A stretch of DNA of 40,440 bases from Chitinophagaceae bacterium (GCA_025933935.1 JAICYZ010000007.1:1-40440); one strand, 5' to 3'; shown: positions 1 to 9,438, numbered from the stretch's first letter. Numbers and translations are program-made. The notes: generated by a model from the letters alone, not told the origin.

Positions 1-70
1 ATCATAACATAAGGGAATAGGTGATTACCAAATTGTTTCTGATACGCTCCTTTCAAAAAAGAATTTCTTT

Positions 71-1051
71 TTATTTCCGCGTAAATTCATCCATCATCCA
101 CATCACTTTTGCGCCATCTTCTGGTGTGCATGGATTAGGTCCTTCTCCTAAAAAATAATCCACAATTTTCTGTATTAATGGCTGTTGCACATGTTGCAGT
201 GGTTCAAATAAAATTTCTTCAGTAATTCCGTTTTTTATGATCTCAATTTTTTTATGTTCGAAAATTGGGAAGCGCATCTTTCCTTCAGAACCCTGAATTT
301 CACATAGATCTTTTACATTTTCTTCCACAACATTGAAACACCACAAGCCGTTAAAAATTACACCGGATTTAAATAAAATATGACCACTTACTATGTCATC
401 TGCATCATAGAATTTAGATTGATTTGCAGAATAGCCGGAAGCCTTTTCAATGTCTCCAAAAAACCAATACATCAGGTCGAGCTGGTGAGGGGCAATGTCG
501 TGAAATAGGCCACCACCGGATATTGCAGGATTTATGCGCCACGCTACTTTCGGCACGCTAAGCGCTTCAAATGGAAGTTGTTTTTTGTAAAATTGTAAAC
601 GTCCAAAACGAACATCGCCGATAATTTTTTCTTTTAATAATTGTTTTACTTTATTGAAAAGTGGTTGTCCCCGGCGATAATGCGCCACCGAAACTTTGAT
701 GTTTTTTTCTGTCGCAACTTTAGCAATCATGTTTGCAGATTCAAAGTTTAAAGCCATTGGTTTTTCAATATAAACCGGCTTTCCGGCATTGATGGAGGCG
801 ATAGCATATTCTTCATGAAACGCAGGCGGAGTGGCAATATAGACAGCATTTACTTCATTGTCATTTATTAAATCGTTCGCATCATTATACCATTTAGAAA
901 CGCCGTGCCTTGCTGCATAATCTTTTGCTTTTTCTTCATCACGGCGCATCACTGCAACCAATGAAGAGTTATTTACTTTATTAAATGCAGGGCCGCTTTT
1001 CATCTCTGTAACGTCGCCACAGCCAATGATTCCCCAACGGATTGTTTGCAT
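71..1051 (-). CDS. Gfo/Idh/MocA family NAD(P)-dependent oxidoreductase
   Basis: A 326-residue cytosolic dehydrogenase of the Gfo/Idh/MocA family, which oxidises or reduces sugars, inositols and related polyols; the substrate cannot be read from the sequence. The N-terminal Rossmann fold starts with GIIGCGDV (residues 7-14). The family's EKP motif, whose Lys is the usual catalytic or nicotinamide-contacting residue, is at 96-98. A second conserved patch, GGGLFHDIAPHQLDLMYW (about residues 178-195), supplies the active-site His and Asp of the C-terminal domain. Length is normal for the family. The start is the first ATG, directly before MQTIRWGIIG. It is the outermost gene of a run of minus-strand genes but is 338 bases from the next, so it is probably transcribed alone. 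Confidence 0.9.
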   Translation of the reverse strand: MQTIRWGIIGCGDVTEMKSGPAFNKVNNSSLVAVMRRDEEKAKDYAARHGVSKWYNDANDLINDNEVNAVYIATPPAFHEEYAIASINAGKPVYIEKPMALNFESANMIAKVATEKNIKVSVAHYRRGQPLFNKVKQLLKEKIIGDVRFGRLQFYKKQLPFEALSVPKVAWRINPAISGGGLFHDIAPHQLDLMYWFFGDIEKASGYSANQSKFYDADDIVSGHILFKSGVIFNGLWCFNVVEENVKDLCEIQGSEGKMRFPIFEHKKIEIIKNGITEEILFEPLQHVQQPLIQKIVDYFLGEGPNPCTPEDGAKVMWMMDEFTRK

Positions 1052-1389
1052 AATTTATTTTTTTTGGAACGTCTGCCCGACTGATCTGGGTTCAGGAATT
1101 TTACGAATGTACACGAATTATTTTTGCTTTTATTTGTTGAATTATCAAGGATAAAGCAAAAATAAATTTGAGTTGCTATGCTAGAGACTACACGCATTAA
1201 CGCTTGATAAAAACACAAAGAATTATCAGTAAAAGAAGAAATAATGAAGATTTTATTTTCTTTTTTTTGTAAGGATTTCAGCAACATACAGGAAATATTT
1301 ATAACTACTGATTATAGCGATTCATAGAGCTAAAAAAAGTATTTCATTCCTGAATAATTCAATAATTGAATAATTCAACAATTAATCTC
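1052..1389. other. intergenic region, no gene seen
   Basis: This AT-rich gap lies between the oxidoreductase start and the MscS gene stop. It should hold the oxidoreductase promoter; the nearest match to a Bacteroidota -7 box on the minus strand is TACATTCG near 1105, one base off TAnnTTTG. Short minus-strand frames here overlap the oxidoreductase and have no protein-like composition. Two copies of TGAATAATTCAA (1351-1362 and 1367-1378) sit next to the downstream gene. No structural RNA is evident. Confidence 0.5.
1351..1378. repeat. short direct repeat, TGAATAATTCAA x2
   Basis: Two 12-base copies of TGAATAATTCAA begin 16 bases apart just past the MscS stop codon. They are AT-rich and partly palindromic. 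They may be part of a weak 3' structure for the minus-strand transcript; no T-run makes a convincing terminator. Confidence 0.4.
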
Positions 1390-2400
1390 CTACCTCGAAT
1401 TTCCATTTGGAAACAAAACTTTATCGTGCGCCTTATTGAATTCAGCAAGAATTTTGCGAATAATTTCTGTGCGGATTGTAGCTGCTTTTTTTGGAGGAAC
1501 CAGGTAAGTTACCGTTACTTCTACCCAGGTATTATCATTGATTCGGAAACTAACATAAGGATACTCTTTGATCTCCATTTCATCTATCGGTGAGTCTTTT
1601 ACCATTTTTCTTAACTGAGTGACTCGGTCACTCATTTGCGGTCCCAATTCTGTAGATGTCACTTTTTTTATTGTTTTTTCAACAAAATCCAAATCACTTT
1701 CATAAGCGACATGGAAAGGAATCTCGTTCCAGATAAATTTAAAATCCTCCCATGAATAATTAAAAACTGCTGATTGAAGCACGAGGCTGTTTGGAAAGCG
1801 AATCAGCCTTCCACTCGGTAAATCATTCGTAAGGTAATCGCCAGCAAACTCCCAAAGAGTAGTGTCAACATACCCTATCTCTATCACATCGCCTTTAAAA
1901 CCATTAATTTCTATCCGGTCGCTGATGCGGTAAGGCGTTCGGATAATGATATAAATCCACCCAATGAATGATGAAATGGGTGTTTGTAAGGCGAACCCTA
2001 AAATCAGTGAAATCAGTCCTAATGAAAGTGCCGCAGCATACCAGTTTGCAAATAAAAATGAAACGATAAGAATCGCTACGGCTATAATGCTTAATAAGTT
2101 GGTAAGCTGGATTAAGTTGTAGCGATTGTATTTGCCCTTTGATCTTTTTTGAATTTCCAGTTCGATCAGTTTGGTAGCAGATAAAATAAGGACGGCAAAA
2201 AATATCGCAAGAGAAAGCTTTTGAAGTGTCATTCTGTATTTGCCTAAAAGATCAAAAACATGAAGGCGAAATAGAATATAAGCTGTCAGGGAAATTAATG
2301 CAACAGTAATGTAGCTGCCAAGCCAGATAAAAGAAGATTTCTTTTTTATTTTATCTGCCTTTTTGTTTATCTCTTCCTTTTGATTTTGATTAACTTCCAT
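1390..2400 (-). CDS. MscS-type mechanosensitive ion channel
   Basis: A 336-residue inner-membrane protein of the small-conductance mechanosensitive channel family, which opens under membrane tension to release solutes during hypo-osmotic shock. Hydrophobic segments lie near residues 25-45, 58-78 and 96-140. They are followed by the family's pore-helix region GLISLILGFALQTPISSFIG (near 132-151) and the start of the beta domain (RISDRIEINGFKGDVIEIG). The C-terminal soluble domain is about 160 residues. The N-terminus is very lysine-rich and cytosolic. Length is within the range of simple MscS homologues. It is a separate unit 83 bases downstream of the GNAT-nitrilase stop and could still be co-transcribed with it. 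Confidence 0.9.
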   Translation of the reverse strand: MEVNQNQKEEINKKADKIKKKSSFIWLGSYITVALISLTAYILFRLHVFDLLGKYRMTLQKLSLAIFFAVLILSATKLIELEIQKRSKGKYNRYNLIQLTNLLSIIAVAILIVSFLFANWYAAALSLGLISLILGFALQTPISSFIGWIYIIIRTPYRISDRIEINGFKGDVIEIGYVDTTLWEFAGDYLTNDLPSGRLIRFPNSLVLQSAVFNYSWEDFKFIWNEIPFHVAYESDLDFVEKTIKKVTSTELGPQMSDRVTQLRKMVKDSPIDEMEIKEYPYVSFRINDNTWVEVTVTYLVPPKKAATIRTEIIRKILAEFNKAHDKVLFPNGNSR

Positions 2401-2483
2401 AAATTCTGGAATACAGGTGCTTTGAAAAATTACAAGAATAAAGCCAAAGAAGTGAAAGAAGAGAAAGATTGAGAAGTAATAAT

Positions 2484-4013
2484 CTATATCGACGATTGTC
2501 CTTTTAAAACCAATTCGTAAAAATCAGTCCTTCTGTCTTTGAGGTTTCTGACGCTGCCATAAGTATGTAATTCATGCAAAAGAGAAAGATCGACGTCGGC
2601 AATGAGTACCATTTCGGTGTTGGCGGTCGCTTCACTTTTTATTCCGTTTGATGGAAATGCAAAATCGCATGGAGTAAAAACGGCGGATTGTGAATATTGA
2701 ATATCCATGTTTTCCACTTTGGGAAGATTGCCAATACAGCCGGTAATTGCTACAAAGCATTCGTTTTCTATCGCACGGGCCTGCGCACAATAGCGGACAC
2801 GGTTATACGCATTTTGTGTATCCGTCAAAAATGGAACGAATAGAATTTGCATTCCCTGCTCAGCAAGTAATCTTGGCAACTCCGGAAACTCTACATCATA
2901 ACAAATCAGGATGCCTATTTTTCCTGCATCAGTTTCATAAACTTTCAAAGTTTCGCCACCATGTATTCCCCAGAATTTTGCTTCGTCAGGTGTGATGTGA
3001 ATCTTCTCATACTGATCAATATTTCCGTTCCTGTGACACAAATAACCAATATTTTTTAAAACATTTCCTTCAATGCTTGGCACGCTTCCCGTGATGATAT
3101 TTACATTGTATTTGATGGCAAGCTCACGAAAACGTTTTCTGAAATCGGGCGTATATTTTGCCAAAGCACGCATTGCTTCTGCTTCCGACATTTCATTAAA
3201 CTCTGCCAGCAAGGGGCCGTTAAAAAGTTCAGGCAATAAAGCGAAATCACTTTTATAAGCAGAAATAGAATCTATGAAAAATTCTACCTGCGTAAACATT
3301 TCATCCATTGTTTTATATGGACGCATTTGCCATTGAATTAATCCCAAACGCACATACGTTTTTGCGTTGAATAATCCTTTGGCTTCGCTGGTATAATATA
3401 CATTATCCCATTGCAGCAAAGTCGCAAATTCCTTGCTTTGCGCATCTTCAGGCATGTAATTTTTTAATACTTTTTTTACATGAAAATCATTGGCAAGTTG
3501 AAATGAAAGTACCGGGTCATAAATTGCTTTCTGCTTTACTTTTTGAATAAATTCTTTGGGCGAAAGTGTGTCAGCATATTTATGATACTCAGGAATACGG
3601 CCGCCAAAAATGATTGCACGTAAATTCAGATGTTCACACAATTCTTTTCGTGCATCGTACAAACGTCTTCCCAGCCGCAATCCACGGTAATCCGGATGAA
3701 TGAAAATTTCAATCCCATAAAGCACATCTCCGTTTTCAGGATCATGAGTACTGAAGGTATAATTGCCGGTAATTTGTTTGTAAGTATGCGTGTCACCAAA
3801 GCGGTTATAATTTACAATAATAGAAAGCGCACAGCCAACGACTACACCATCTACTTTGATCACAATTTGTCCTTCAGGAAATTTATCAATCAGTTTTTTT
3901 ATTGTTTCCAAACTCCAGTAGTTGCCATTCCAGCGCGGATATGCGGCTTTCATCGCTACCAGCAATTCCTGGAAATTTTCATATTTTAAACTTCCTATCT
4001 CAATTTGTTTCAT
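2484..4013 (-). CDS. GNAT acetyltransferase fused to carbon-nitrogen hydrolase
   Basis: A 509-residue two-domain cytosolic enzyme. Residues about 1-200 form a GNAT N-acetyltransferase domain; the acetyl-CoA loop is YRGLRLGRRLYDARKEL (109-125). Residues about 220-500 form a nitrilase-superfamily amidohydrolase with a full Glu-Lys-Cys triad: E262 (LLPELF), K337 (YEKIHI) and C371 (LICYDVEFPE). The fusion is known in bacteria and the hydrolase half resembles amidases that remove small amide products, but the substrate is not established. Both halves look intact. A terminator-like hairpin just upstream (4033-4063) separates it from the stomatin-like gene, so it likely has its own promoter. Confidence 0.92.
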   Translation of the reverse strand: MKQIEIGSLKYENFQELLVAMKAAYPRWNGNYWSLETIKKLIDKFPEGQIVIKVDGVVVGCALSIIVNYNRFGDTHTYKQITGNYTFSTHDPENGDVLYGIEIFIHPDYRGLRLGRRLYDARKELCEHLNLRAIIFGGRIPEYHKYADTLSPKEFIQKVKQKAIYDPVLSFQLANDFHVKKVLKNYMPEDAQSKEFATLLQWDNVYYTSEAKGLFNAKTYVRLGLIQWQMRPYKTMDEMFTQVEFFIDSISAYKSDFALLPELFNGPLLAEFNEMSEAEAMRALAKYTPDFRKRFRELAIKYNVNIITGSVPSIEGNVLKNIGYLCHRNGNIDQYEKIHITPDEAKFWGIHGGETLKVYETDAGKIGILICYDVEFPELPRLLAEQGMQILFVPFLTDTQNAYNRVRYCAQARAIENECFVAITGCIGNLPKVENMDIQYSQSAVFTPCDFAFPSNGIKSEATANTEMVLIADVDLSLLHELHTYGSVRNLKDRRTDFYELVLKGQSSI

Positions 4014-4032
4014 GCTAAATATTTAAAAAAAT

Positions 4033-4063
4033 AACCTCACAGGTTTCGAAAATCTGTGAGGTT
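4033..4063 (-). terminator. Rho-independent terminator after the stomatin-like gene
   Basis: AACCTCACAG (4033-4042) pairs with CTGTGAGGTT (4054-4063). On the minus strand the hairpin is followed by a T-run, so it ends the transcript of the stomatin-like/NfeD pair before the GNAT-nitrilase gene. Confidence 0.8.
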
Positions 4064-4108
4064 TGATCCATAATTAATGCCAAAAATAAATGCCGATAAA
4101 CAATTACA

Positions 4109-4933
4109 TTACTGATTTTCCGGATTAGTAATCACTACCGGTGATCCGCTTTTATTTTTCTGCGTTTCTGAAAGTGTTTTCATAAATGGTTTTAAGAAAT
4201 CAATCGGAATTGGGAAAATCGTAGTTGAATTATTTTCTGTGGCAATTTCACGAAGTGTTTGCAGATACCGTAAAGTTAATGCGCTAGGTTGCTCGCTCAA
4301 TATCTTAGCTGCATCGCTCAATCGTTGTGACGCCTGGAATTCACCTTCTGCAGAAATCACCTTTGCTCTTCTTTCTCTTTCTGCTTCTGCTTGTTTGGCC
4401 ATAGCGCGCTGCATTTCCTGCGGCAGATCAATTTGTTTTACTTCTACATGCGTCACTTTTACGCCCCACGGTTCTGTTTGCAGATCAATAATTTGTTGAA
4501 GTTTGATATTGATTTTTTCTCTTTGAGAAAGAAGTTCATCAAGCTCTGATTGTCCTAACACACTTCTCAAAGTTGTTTGGGAAAGTTGGGAAGTACCTAC
4601 AAGATAATTTTCAATTTCGATAATTGCTTTTTGAGGATCAATCACCCTGAAATAAATTACCGCATTCACTTTTATAGACACGTTGTCTTGAGTGATCACA
4701 TCCTGGGGCGGAACATCCATTACGACGGTACGTAAACTTACTTTCACCATTTTATCAATTATCGGAATAAGAAGAATAAGTCCCGGACCTTTAACGCCGC
4801 CATCTAAAACCCTACCCAAACGAAAGATAACACCTCTTTCATATTCACGAAGAATTCGAATAGAACTGGCAAGAATATAGAGCACAAATATGATGATAAT
4901 AATGATCGGTAAGCCAATTGGAAATTGTTGCAT
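4109..4933 (-). CDS. slipin / stomatin-like SPFH (band 7) membrane protein
   Basis: A 274-residue membrane-anchored SPFH protein. One N-terminal hydrophobic segment (about residues 5-24) leads into the band 7 domain ([13 protein letters not shown] at about 29-41, then VDPQ-type and [21 protein letters not shown] motifs). A charged helical region rich in Ala, Glu and Arg follows (about 175-215, [22 protein letters not shown] begins it). Slipins form large membrane oligomers and are usually paired with an NfeD-type membrane protease, as here: the nfeD-like gene ends 42 bases upstream on the same strand. The pair is thought to act in membrane quality control. The terminator at 4033-4063 closes the operon. 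Confidence 0.93.
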   Translation of the reverse strand: MQQFPIGLPIIIIIIFVLYILASSIRILREYERGVIFRLGRVLDGGVKGPGLILLIPIIDKMVKVSLRTVVMDVPPQDVITQDNVSIKVNAVIYFRVIDPQKAIIEIENYLVGTSQLSQTTLRSVLGQSELDELLSQREKINIKLQQIIDLQTEPWGVKVTHVEVKQIDLPQEMQRAMAKQAEAERERRAKVISAEGEFQASQRLSDAAKILSEQPSALTLRYLQTLREIATENNSTTIFPIPIDFLKPFMKTLSETQKNKSGSPVVITNPENQ

Positions 4934-4975
4934 ATTTTAGTTTTTTTTAAATTGAATAATTGGTTGGTTAGAGGT

Positions 4976-6304
4976 TTATAAGTTTTTATCAACAGGCTGA
5001 ACGTATAAAGTAAGTTCATTTATTTCTTTCACAATCACTTTTTCATCAATGCCTATTTTTTCTGAAAGGGAAACAGCGCTCCAGATTTCGCCCATCACGC
5101 TTACTTGTCCGCGAGGATCAAGAGGAGTAAGGGTTACAGCGCTTTGTCCAATCATTGCATTTTCTCCGGATACAGGTTTTGCTCTTTGTGCTCTCAGACC
5201 CATCGTTACAATAAAAAGAAAGAACAAAACGGAAAAAGCAGTTACAGAAAAAATAACTGACCAGGATAAAGAAACAAAATTTTCTACAGGGCTGCTTCGG
5301 AATAAAATCATGGAGCCAAGCAAAACAGAAATGGTTCCGCCTATGGCTAACAAACCATGGCTGATCACTTTTATTTCCAACAGGTAAAGAATAATCCCAA
5401 AAATAATCAGCGCTAATCCCGCATAATTTACCGGCATCGAACTCATGGAATAAAATGCAAGGATCAAACAAATGACGCCAATGATTCCTGGGAAAATAGC
5501 GCCAGGACTAAACAACTCAAACAAAAGACCGTAAAACCCAAGCATCATAATGATGTAAGCAATATTTGGATCGCTGATTCTGCTCAATACTTTTTGAAAG
5601 AACCCCATTTCCAATGTTTCAACAGTTGCATCTTTTGTATGTAAAATCTTCGAGCCGTTTTCCAGTTGAATTTGTTTTCCATCCACCTGTGTCAATAAAT
5701 CTTTTTCATTATTTGCAACGACGTTGATAACATTTTTTTCCAGTGCTTCCTGTTCTGTAATAGCAACGCTGTTTCTGACGGCATCTTCAGCCCACTGAAC
5801 ATTGCGGTTTCTTTTTTCAGCGATCGTTCTTATAAAAGCTGCCGCATCATTTACTATTTTTTCATTTAGTACCGCATCAGATTTCCCCTGCATATCTACA
5901 GGATGAGCTGCGCCAATATTAGTTCCGGGAGCCATGGCGGCGATATTTGCAGAAAGAGTAATGAACACTCCGGCAGAGCCTGCATGAGCGCCGGTAGGAG
6001 AGACAAAAACGATTACTGGTACCGGAGATTGCATGATATGGGTAACAATGTCGCGCGTCGAAGTTAATAAGCCACCGGGGGTATTCAAATTAATAACGAG
6101 GCATTCTGCATTTACTTTACGCGCTTTTTCAATTCCCTGCTGAATAAATTCTGCTGTTGAAGGATTAATGCCTTCATTCACATGTATCGAAATGACTTTC
6201 TGGGAAAATAAAAAAGAAGGAAGTAGAAACAGGATCGCTAGAAAGATCAAAAACCGTTTTATAAACAGTTGATTAGTTAATATGTTTGTAAGCTTTGGCC
6301 GCAT
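4976..6304 (-). CDS. NfeD-family membrane-bound ClpP-class serine protease
   Basis: A 442-residue membrane protein of the long NfeD (NfeD1b) class. A signal or anchor segment occupies about residues 16-34. A ClpP/crotonase-like protease domain follows (about 36-230) with the serine nucleophile at S110 in GAHAGSAGVF and the AHPV segment after it. Four or so hydrophobic helices lie at about 245-375. The C-terminal NfeD OB-fold soluble domain is at about 385-442 (MIGQSAVTLTPLDPRGQVSVMGEIW is its first strand region). In the archaeal homologue the protease cleaves a stomatin C-terminus, and the gene here is directly upstream of a stomatin-like gene, 42 bases apart. First gene of the two-gene operon. 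Confidence 0.92.
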   Translation of the reverse strand: MRPKLTNILTNQLFIKRFLIFLAILFLLPSFLFSQKVISIHVNEGINPSTAEFIQQGIEKARKVNAECLVINLNTPGGLLTSTRDIVTHIMQSPVPVIVFVSPTGAHAGSAGVFITLSANIAAMAPGTNIGAAHPVDMQGKSDAVLNEKIVNDAAAFIRTIAEKRNRNVQWAEDAVRNSVAITEQEALEKNVINVVANNEKDLLTQVDGKQIQLENGSKILHTKDATVETLEMGFFQKVLSRISDPNIAYIIMMLGFYGLLFELFSPGAIFPGIIGVICLILAFYSMSSMPVNYAGLALIIFGIILYLLEIKVISHGLLAIGGTISVLLGSMILFRSSPVENFVSLSWSVIFSVTAFSVLFFLFIVTMGLRAQRAKPVSGENAMIGQSAVTLTPLDPRGQVSVMGEIWSAVSLSEKIGIDEKVIVKEINELTLYVQPVDKNL

Positions 6305-6499
6305 ATGTGTAATATACGCAAACTGAGGTTATAAACAAAAAGAAGTTGCTATTCAATACCGCTGGCAGTAAAGCAACAAATAAGACGAATTGTTTTTATC
6401 GCATCATTTTGATAACCAAATAAAAACGTCGCATCACAGAATCAATGGGAAGATATTTATTGTGTGCCTGCAATTATTTAAAAAGTTTTCTTAACAAAA

Positions 6500-6535
6500 A
6501 ATCCGGTTTAAAATTCTAAATTTTTAAACCGGATT
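6500..6535 (-). terminator. Rho-independent terminator after the sigma54 response regulator
   Basis: AATCCGGTTTAAA (6500-6512) and TTTAAACCGGATT (6523-6535) form a 13-base-pair stem. The minus strand continues into a run of T (bases 6494-6500 are A on the plus strand), so it terminates the transcript that ends at 6581. Confidence 0.85.
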
Positions 6536-6580
6536 CTCTAAAAAATGAGGTGAAAAAAAATCCTTCCCTTTGAACGTTTT

Positions 6581-8005
6581 TTACAACGACTCGTAAATTT
6601 TTATTTTATTATACAAAGTCTTCCGGTCAATTTTTAAAATTTCCGCCGCTTTTGTTTTATTAAAATTTACTTCTTTTAAAACACTCATAATCGTTTCATA
6701 TTCTGCTTTTGCGGCAGCATCTTTCAGATCTACATCTTTATGTTGAGCGTTTGTCGGTATTGATTGTAAACTTTCATTTCCATTTGTATGCACTTCATGC
6801 AAAATAAGCGATTGGGTGATTTCCCACGGCAATACTTTGGAATTGATTTTTCCTTCCTGGGTAAGCAAAACTGCACGGCGCACAACATTTCTGAATTCTC
6901 TTAAATTGCCGGGCCATGAGTAATTCAAAAACATTTCTTCTACATCTTCGTCGTATCCTTCTATATTCTTTTGCAATTCGGCGTTTGTTCTATCCAAGAA
7001 AAACTGTGCAAATAGTGGTATATCGCCTTTTCGATCTCTTAAAGCCGGAAGATTGATAGAAAATTCATTGAACCGGTGATAAAGATCTTCGCGGAATTTT
7101 CCACGCTGATAGGCTTCCTGCAGGTTTTCGTTGGAAGCTACAATGATCCTCACATCTACATCCATTTCTTTGGTGCCACCTACTCTTTTATACTTTCTTT
7201 CCTGGATCACACGGAGTAACGAAGCCTGTACATCTTTTGGTAAATTAGAAACTTCATCGAGGAACAAAGTGCCACCATTTGCCATTTCAAAATGCCCTTC
7301 TTTATCAGTTACTGCTCCGGTAAAAGCCCCTTTTACGTGCCCAAACAATTCGCTTCCTGACAGTTCTTTCGAAAGCGTGCCACAATCCATAGCAACAAAA
7401 GGACGGCCTTTACGGTTACTTGCTTCATGAATCGTTTTTGCAATGACTTCTTTTCCCGTACCGCTTTCACCGTATAAAATAACACTGTAATTGGTAGGCG
7501 CTACAATTTCTATCTGCCGGTATATTTTTGCTGTTTCTCCGTCCTGCCCAATCAGGTATTCGTTATTCAACGATAATTCATAAATTCTTTTTTTCTGAGT
7601 AGCGGGGGCAGGCCTGGCCGCAGGTGCCGGTGTTTCATTACCAGGATTAGCAACTGCTTTTTCGATTACGTTAATTACCTCGTCCGGAATTAATGGTTTG
7701 GTAATATAATCGAAGGCACCCATTTTGATCACGTCTACAGCAGTTTTGATGTCAGAATAGCCGGTAATTATAATGACGATCGTTTTAGGTTTTGCTTCTT
7801 TAATTTTCATCAATACATCTTTCCCATCTTTATCACCCAGGCGGTAATCGCACAATACAATGTCAAAATGAAATTCATTAAATTTTGCAAGTCCTTTTGC
7901 TCCGTTGTGTGCAACTTCCGTCTCATAGCCTTTTTTATTTAAAAACCGGCTAAGCAAAGCGCACATATCGAAGTCATCATCAATAATTAGTATTTTTTTA
8001 TTCAT
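6581..8005 (-). CDS. NtrC-family sigma54-dependent response regulator
   Basis: A 474-residue cytosolic transcription activator with all three NtrC-class modules. The receiver domain (1-120) has the phospho-acceptor D53 (LCDYRLGDKDG) and ITKP at 101-104. A Pro/Ala-rich linker (124-136) follows. The AAA+ domain (about 145-385) has Walker A GESGTGKE at 179-186, an intact GAFTGA loop, Walker B GGTLFLDEVSN and the FREDLYHRF arginine region. The Fis-type helix-turn-helix is at the C-terminus (AAEILKIDRKTLYNKI). GAFTGA is required for contact with sigma54, so it should act on -24/-12 promoters. It follows the BrkB gene by 31 bases. No kinase gene is adjacent; the orphan CHASE3 kinase at 11077-12474 is a candidate partner (inference). 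Confidence 0.95.
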   Translation of the reverse strand: MNKKILIIDDDFDMCALLSRFLNKKGYETEVAHNGAKGLAKFNEFHFDIVLCDYRLGDKDGKDVLMKIKEAKPKTIVIIITGYSDIKTAVDVIKMGAFDYITKPLIPDEVINVIEKAVANPGNETPAPAARPAPATQKKRIYELSLNNEYLIGQDGETAKIYRQIEIVAPTNYSVILYGESGTGKEVIAKTIHEASNRKGRPFVAMDCGTLSKELSGSELFGHVKGAFTGAVTDKEGHFEMANGGTLFLDEVSNLPKDVQASLLRVIQERKYKRVGGTKEMDVDVRIIVASNENLQEAYQRGKFREDLYHRFNEFSINLPALRDRKGDIPLFAQFFLDRTNAELQKNIEGYDEDVEEMFLNYSWPGNLREFRNVVRRAVLLTQEGKINSKVLPWEITQSLILHEVHTNGNESLQSIPTNAQHKDVDLKDAAAKAEYETIMSVLKEVNFNKTKAAEILKIDRKTLYNKIKIYESL

Positions 8006-8036
8006 ATTTATAGAAAGAAATTAAAAGCGTTCAAAG

Positions 8037-8978
8037 TTAATTCAAATCTTTGTTTTTTAATTCGGGTGCAGCAACTGTTTTTTTTTCTGTTCTCACCCAT
8101 TCGGCATATTCATTTGGTAAAATATTTTTCCCATACAATTTAGCATAAACTTTTGTAAATTCGGCACCAAGGTATAAAATAATTGAACTATAATAAACCC
8201 AGACCATTAAAATAATTATGGAGGCCGCTGCTCCATATACCGACATCAGATTACTTTTACGTAAATAAAAGCTGATTGCTAATTTCCCCAAGGTAAAGAA
8301 AACCGCGGTAAAAAAGCCTCCAAATAATACGTCTTTCCACCGGATCCGCGCATCAGGCAATATTTTAAAGATCAGACTGAACAAAAAAGCAGCAACTATA
8401 AATGAAAGAATTGCATCTGAAACCTGGATAAAATACAGGCTGTAACTGGCGATAAACCTTGCAATAAATTTTCCAAAAGCAGCAACCACAGCGTTCAATA
8501 AAAGAGATACAATCATGATAATACCAATGCTTAAAATCAACGAAAATGAAATCAAACGGGTAAGAATTAACTTCCACCATACTTTATGTGGTTTGATACG
8601 CAACCCCCAGATTTTATTGATCGAATCCTGGATTTCTCCAAAAATGCTGGTTGCTCCGATCACCAAAATAATAATGCTTATAACAGTTGCAAAAAAAGTA
8701 TTTCCACTGAGGTGAATATTTTTAATAATATCCTGTATTTGAATGGCAGCGGTGCTTCCAACGAGTTTGTTCAGTTGTTCATATACCCGGCCCTGCATTG
8801 CTTCGCGTCCGAAAAGAAATCCAAATAAGGTGGTGATAACAACCAGTAGCGGAGCGATGGAAAACACAGTATAATAAGCAAGTGAAGCACTGTATTTTAC
8901 AATATTATCTGCGGAAAATTCTTTAAATACGTCTTTAATGACTAAAGAGATTTTTGAAAGATTTTTTTTCGAATGCAT
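8037..8978 (-). CDS. YihY/BrkB family inner-membrane protein
   Basis: A 313-residue polytopic protein of the YihY/virulence-factor BrkB family; its molecular role is not settled, although some members were once called ribonuclease BN. About six hydrophobic segments are seen, beginning with YSASLAYYTVFSIAPLLVVI, which is the family hallmark. The family's GATSIFGEIQDSINKIWG segment is also present. An upstream in-frame ATG at 9026 would add 16 residues; I prefer 8978 because a good -7 box TAACTTTG (plus-strand 8984-8991) lies inside that extension, just before the chosen ATG. It ends 31 bases before the response regulator and may be co-transcribed with it. Confidence 0.88.
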   Translation of the reverse strand: MHSKKNLSKISLVIKDVFKEFSADNIVKYSASLAYYTVFSIAPLLVVITTLFGFLFGREAMQGRVYEQLNKLVGSTAAIQIQDIIKNIHLSGNTFFATVISIIILVIGATSIFGEIQDSINKIWGLRIKPHKVWWKLILTRLISFSLILSIGIIMIVSLLLNAVVAAFGKFIARFIASYSLYFIQVSDAILSFIVAAFLFSLIFKILPDARIRWKDVLFGGFFTAVFFTLGKLAISFYLRKSNLMSVYGAAASIIILMVWVYYSSIILYLGAEFTKVYAKLYGKNILPNEYAEWVRTEKKTVAAPELKNKDLN

Positions 8979-8983
8979 GCAAA

Positions 8984-8991
8984 CAAAGTTA
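8984..8991 (-). promoter_or_regulatory. Bacteroidota -7 promoter box (TAACTTTG) for the BrkB gene
   Basis: On the minus strand TAACTTTG matches the TAnnTTTG consensus exactly and sits 5 bases before the chosen start codon. A clear -33 element at the expected distance was not found. It supports the shorter start and implies a very short leader. Confidence 0.5.
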
Positions 8992-9187
8992 AGGCAAAAG
9001 AATTTTTTGACAGGCTCCTTTCGCAAGCGGTTTAATAAATTATTCTTAAAAGAAATGATGCTAAAATGTTAAATTAATGCTCATTTCGTAGAGGTATTTC
9101 CCCAAGCATATACAGTAATGCTATTTATAAATGGTTCATTATATACTATCTTATAGCATTTATGCACATTTCCCGTAAAAAAATAAT

Positions 9188-9203
9188 TTGGCAAAGTTTT
9201 GAA
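9188..9203 (+). promoter_or_regulatory. TTGGCA-type promoter element upstream of the first small membrane peptide
   Basis: TTGGCA (9188-9193), three bases, then TTTTGAA (9197-9203), ending 48 bases before the start codon at 9252. The same arrangement occurs at similar distances before the ytxH-like gene and both iron-permease-like paralogues. The -24-like half fits sigma54, but the downstream half does not have GC at the right spacing. Confidence 0.4.
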
Positions 9204-9251
9204 TGATACAAATACAGTAATCATATTTTTCAAATTTAAAACCTTTAAAAA

Positions 9252-9401
9252 ATGAGAAGTCTTTTATACATCATCGCGGTAATCTTAATTATTATCTGGG
9301 TGATCTCCTTTCTTGTTTATCATGTGTCCGGTGGTTTAATCCATATTCTCCTGGTAATTGCTGTTATCGCAATCATTTTGGGAGTCATCCGAAGGGCGTG
9401 A
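9252..9401 (+). CDS. lmo0937-type small membrane protein (copy 1)
   Basis: A 49-residue, almost entirely hydrophobic peptide with two transmembrane stretches (about 4-22 and 28-46) around a short VSGGLIH turn, ending in RRA. Size and pattern match the lmo0937 family of small membrane proteins, which is common in stress-inducible clusters but has no defined biochemical role. It is followed 89 bases later by a paralogue of identical length with the same GGLI(H/Y)ILL core. A TTGGCA-type element is 48-64 bases upstream. Confidence in coding is high because two copies conserve the pattern. Confidence 0.8.
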   Translation: MRSLLYIIAVILIIIWVISFLVYHVSGGLIHILLVIAVIAIILGVIRRA

Positions 9402-9438
9402 GATTGCAAACAGGAATCCCCAATATTTGTTGATTTAC

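Noticed and set aside
1366-1593. Plus-strand 75-residue ORF opposite the MscS gene end
   Set aside because: Antisense shadow of a well-supported gene with no domain features.
5118-5471. Minus-strand 117-residue ORF inside the NfeD gene
   Set aside because: Out of frame with the well-supported NfeD gene, rich in Cys, Phe and Ser, no start context; it is a shadow.
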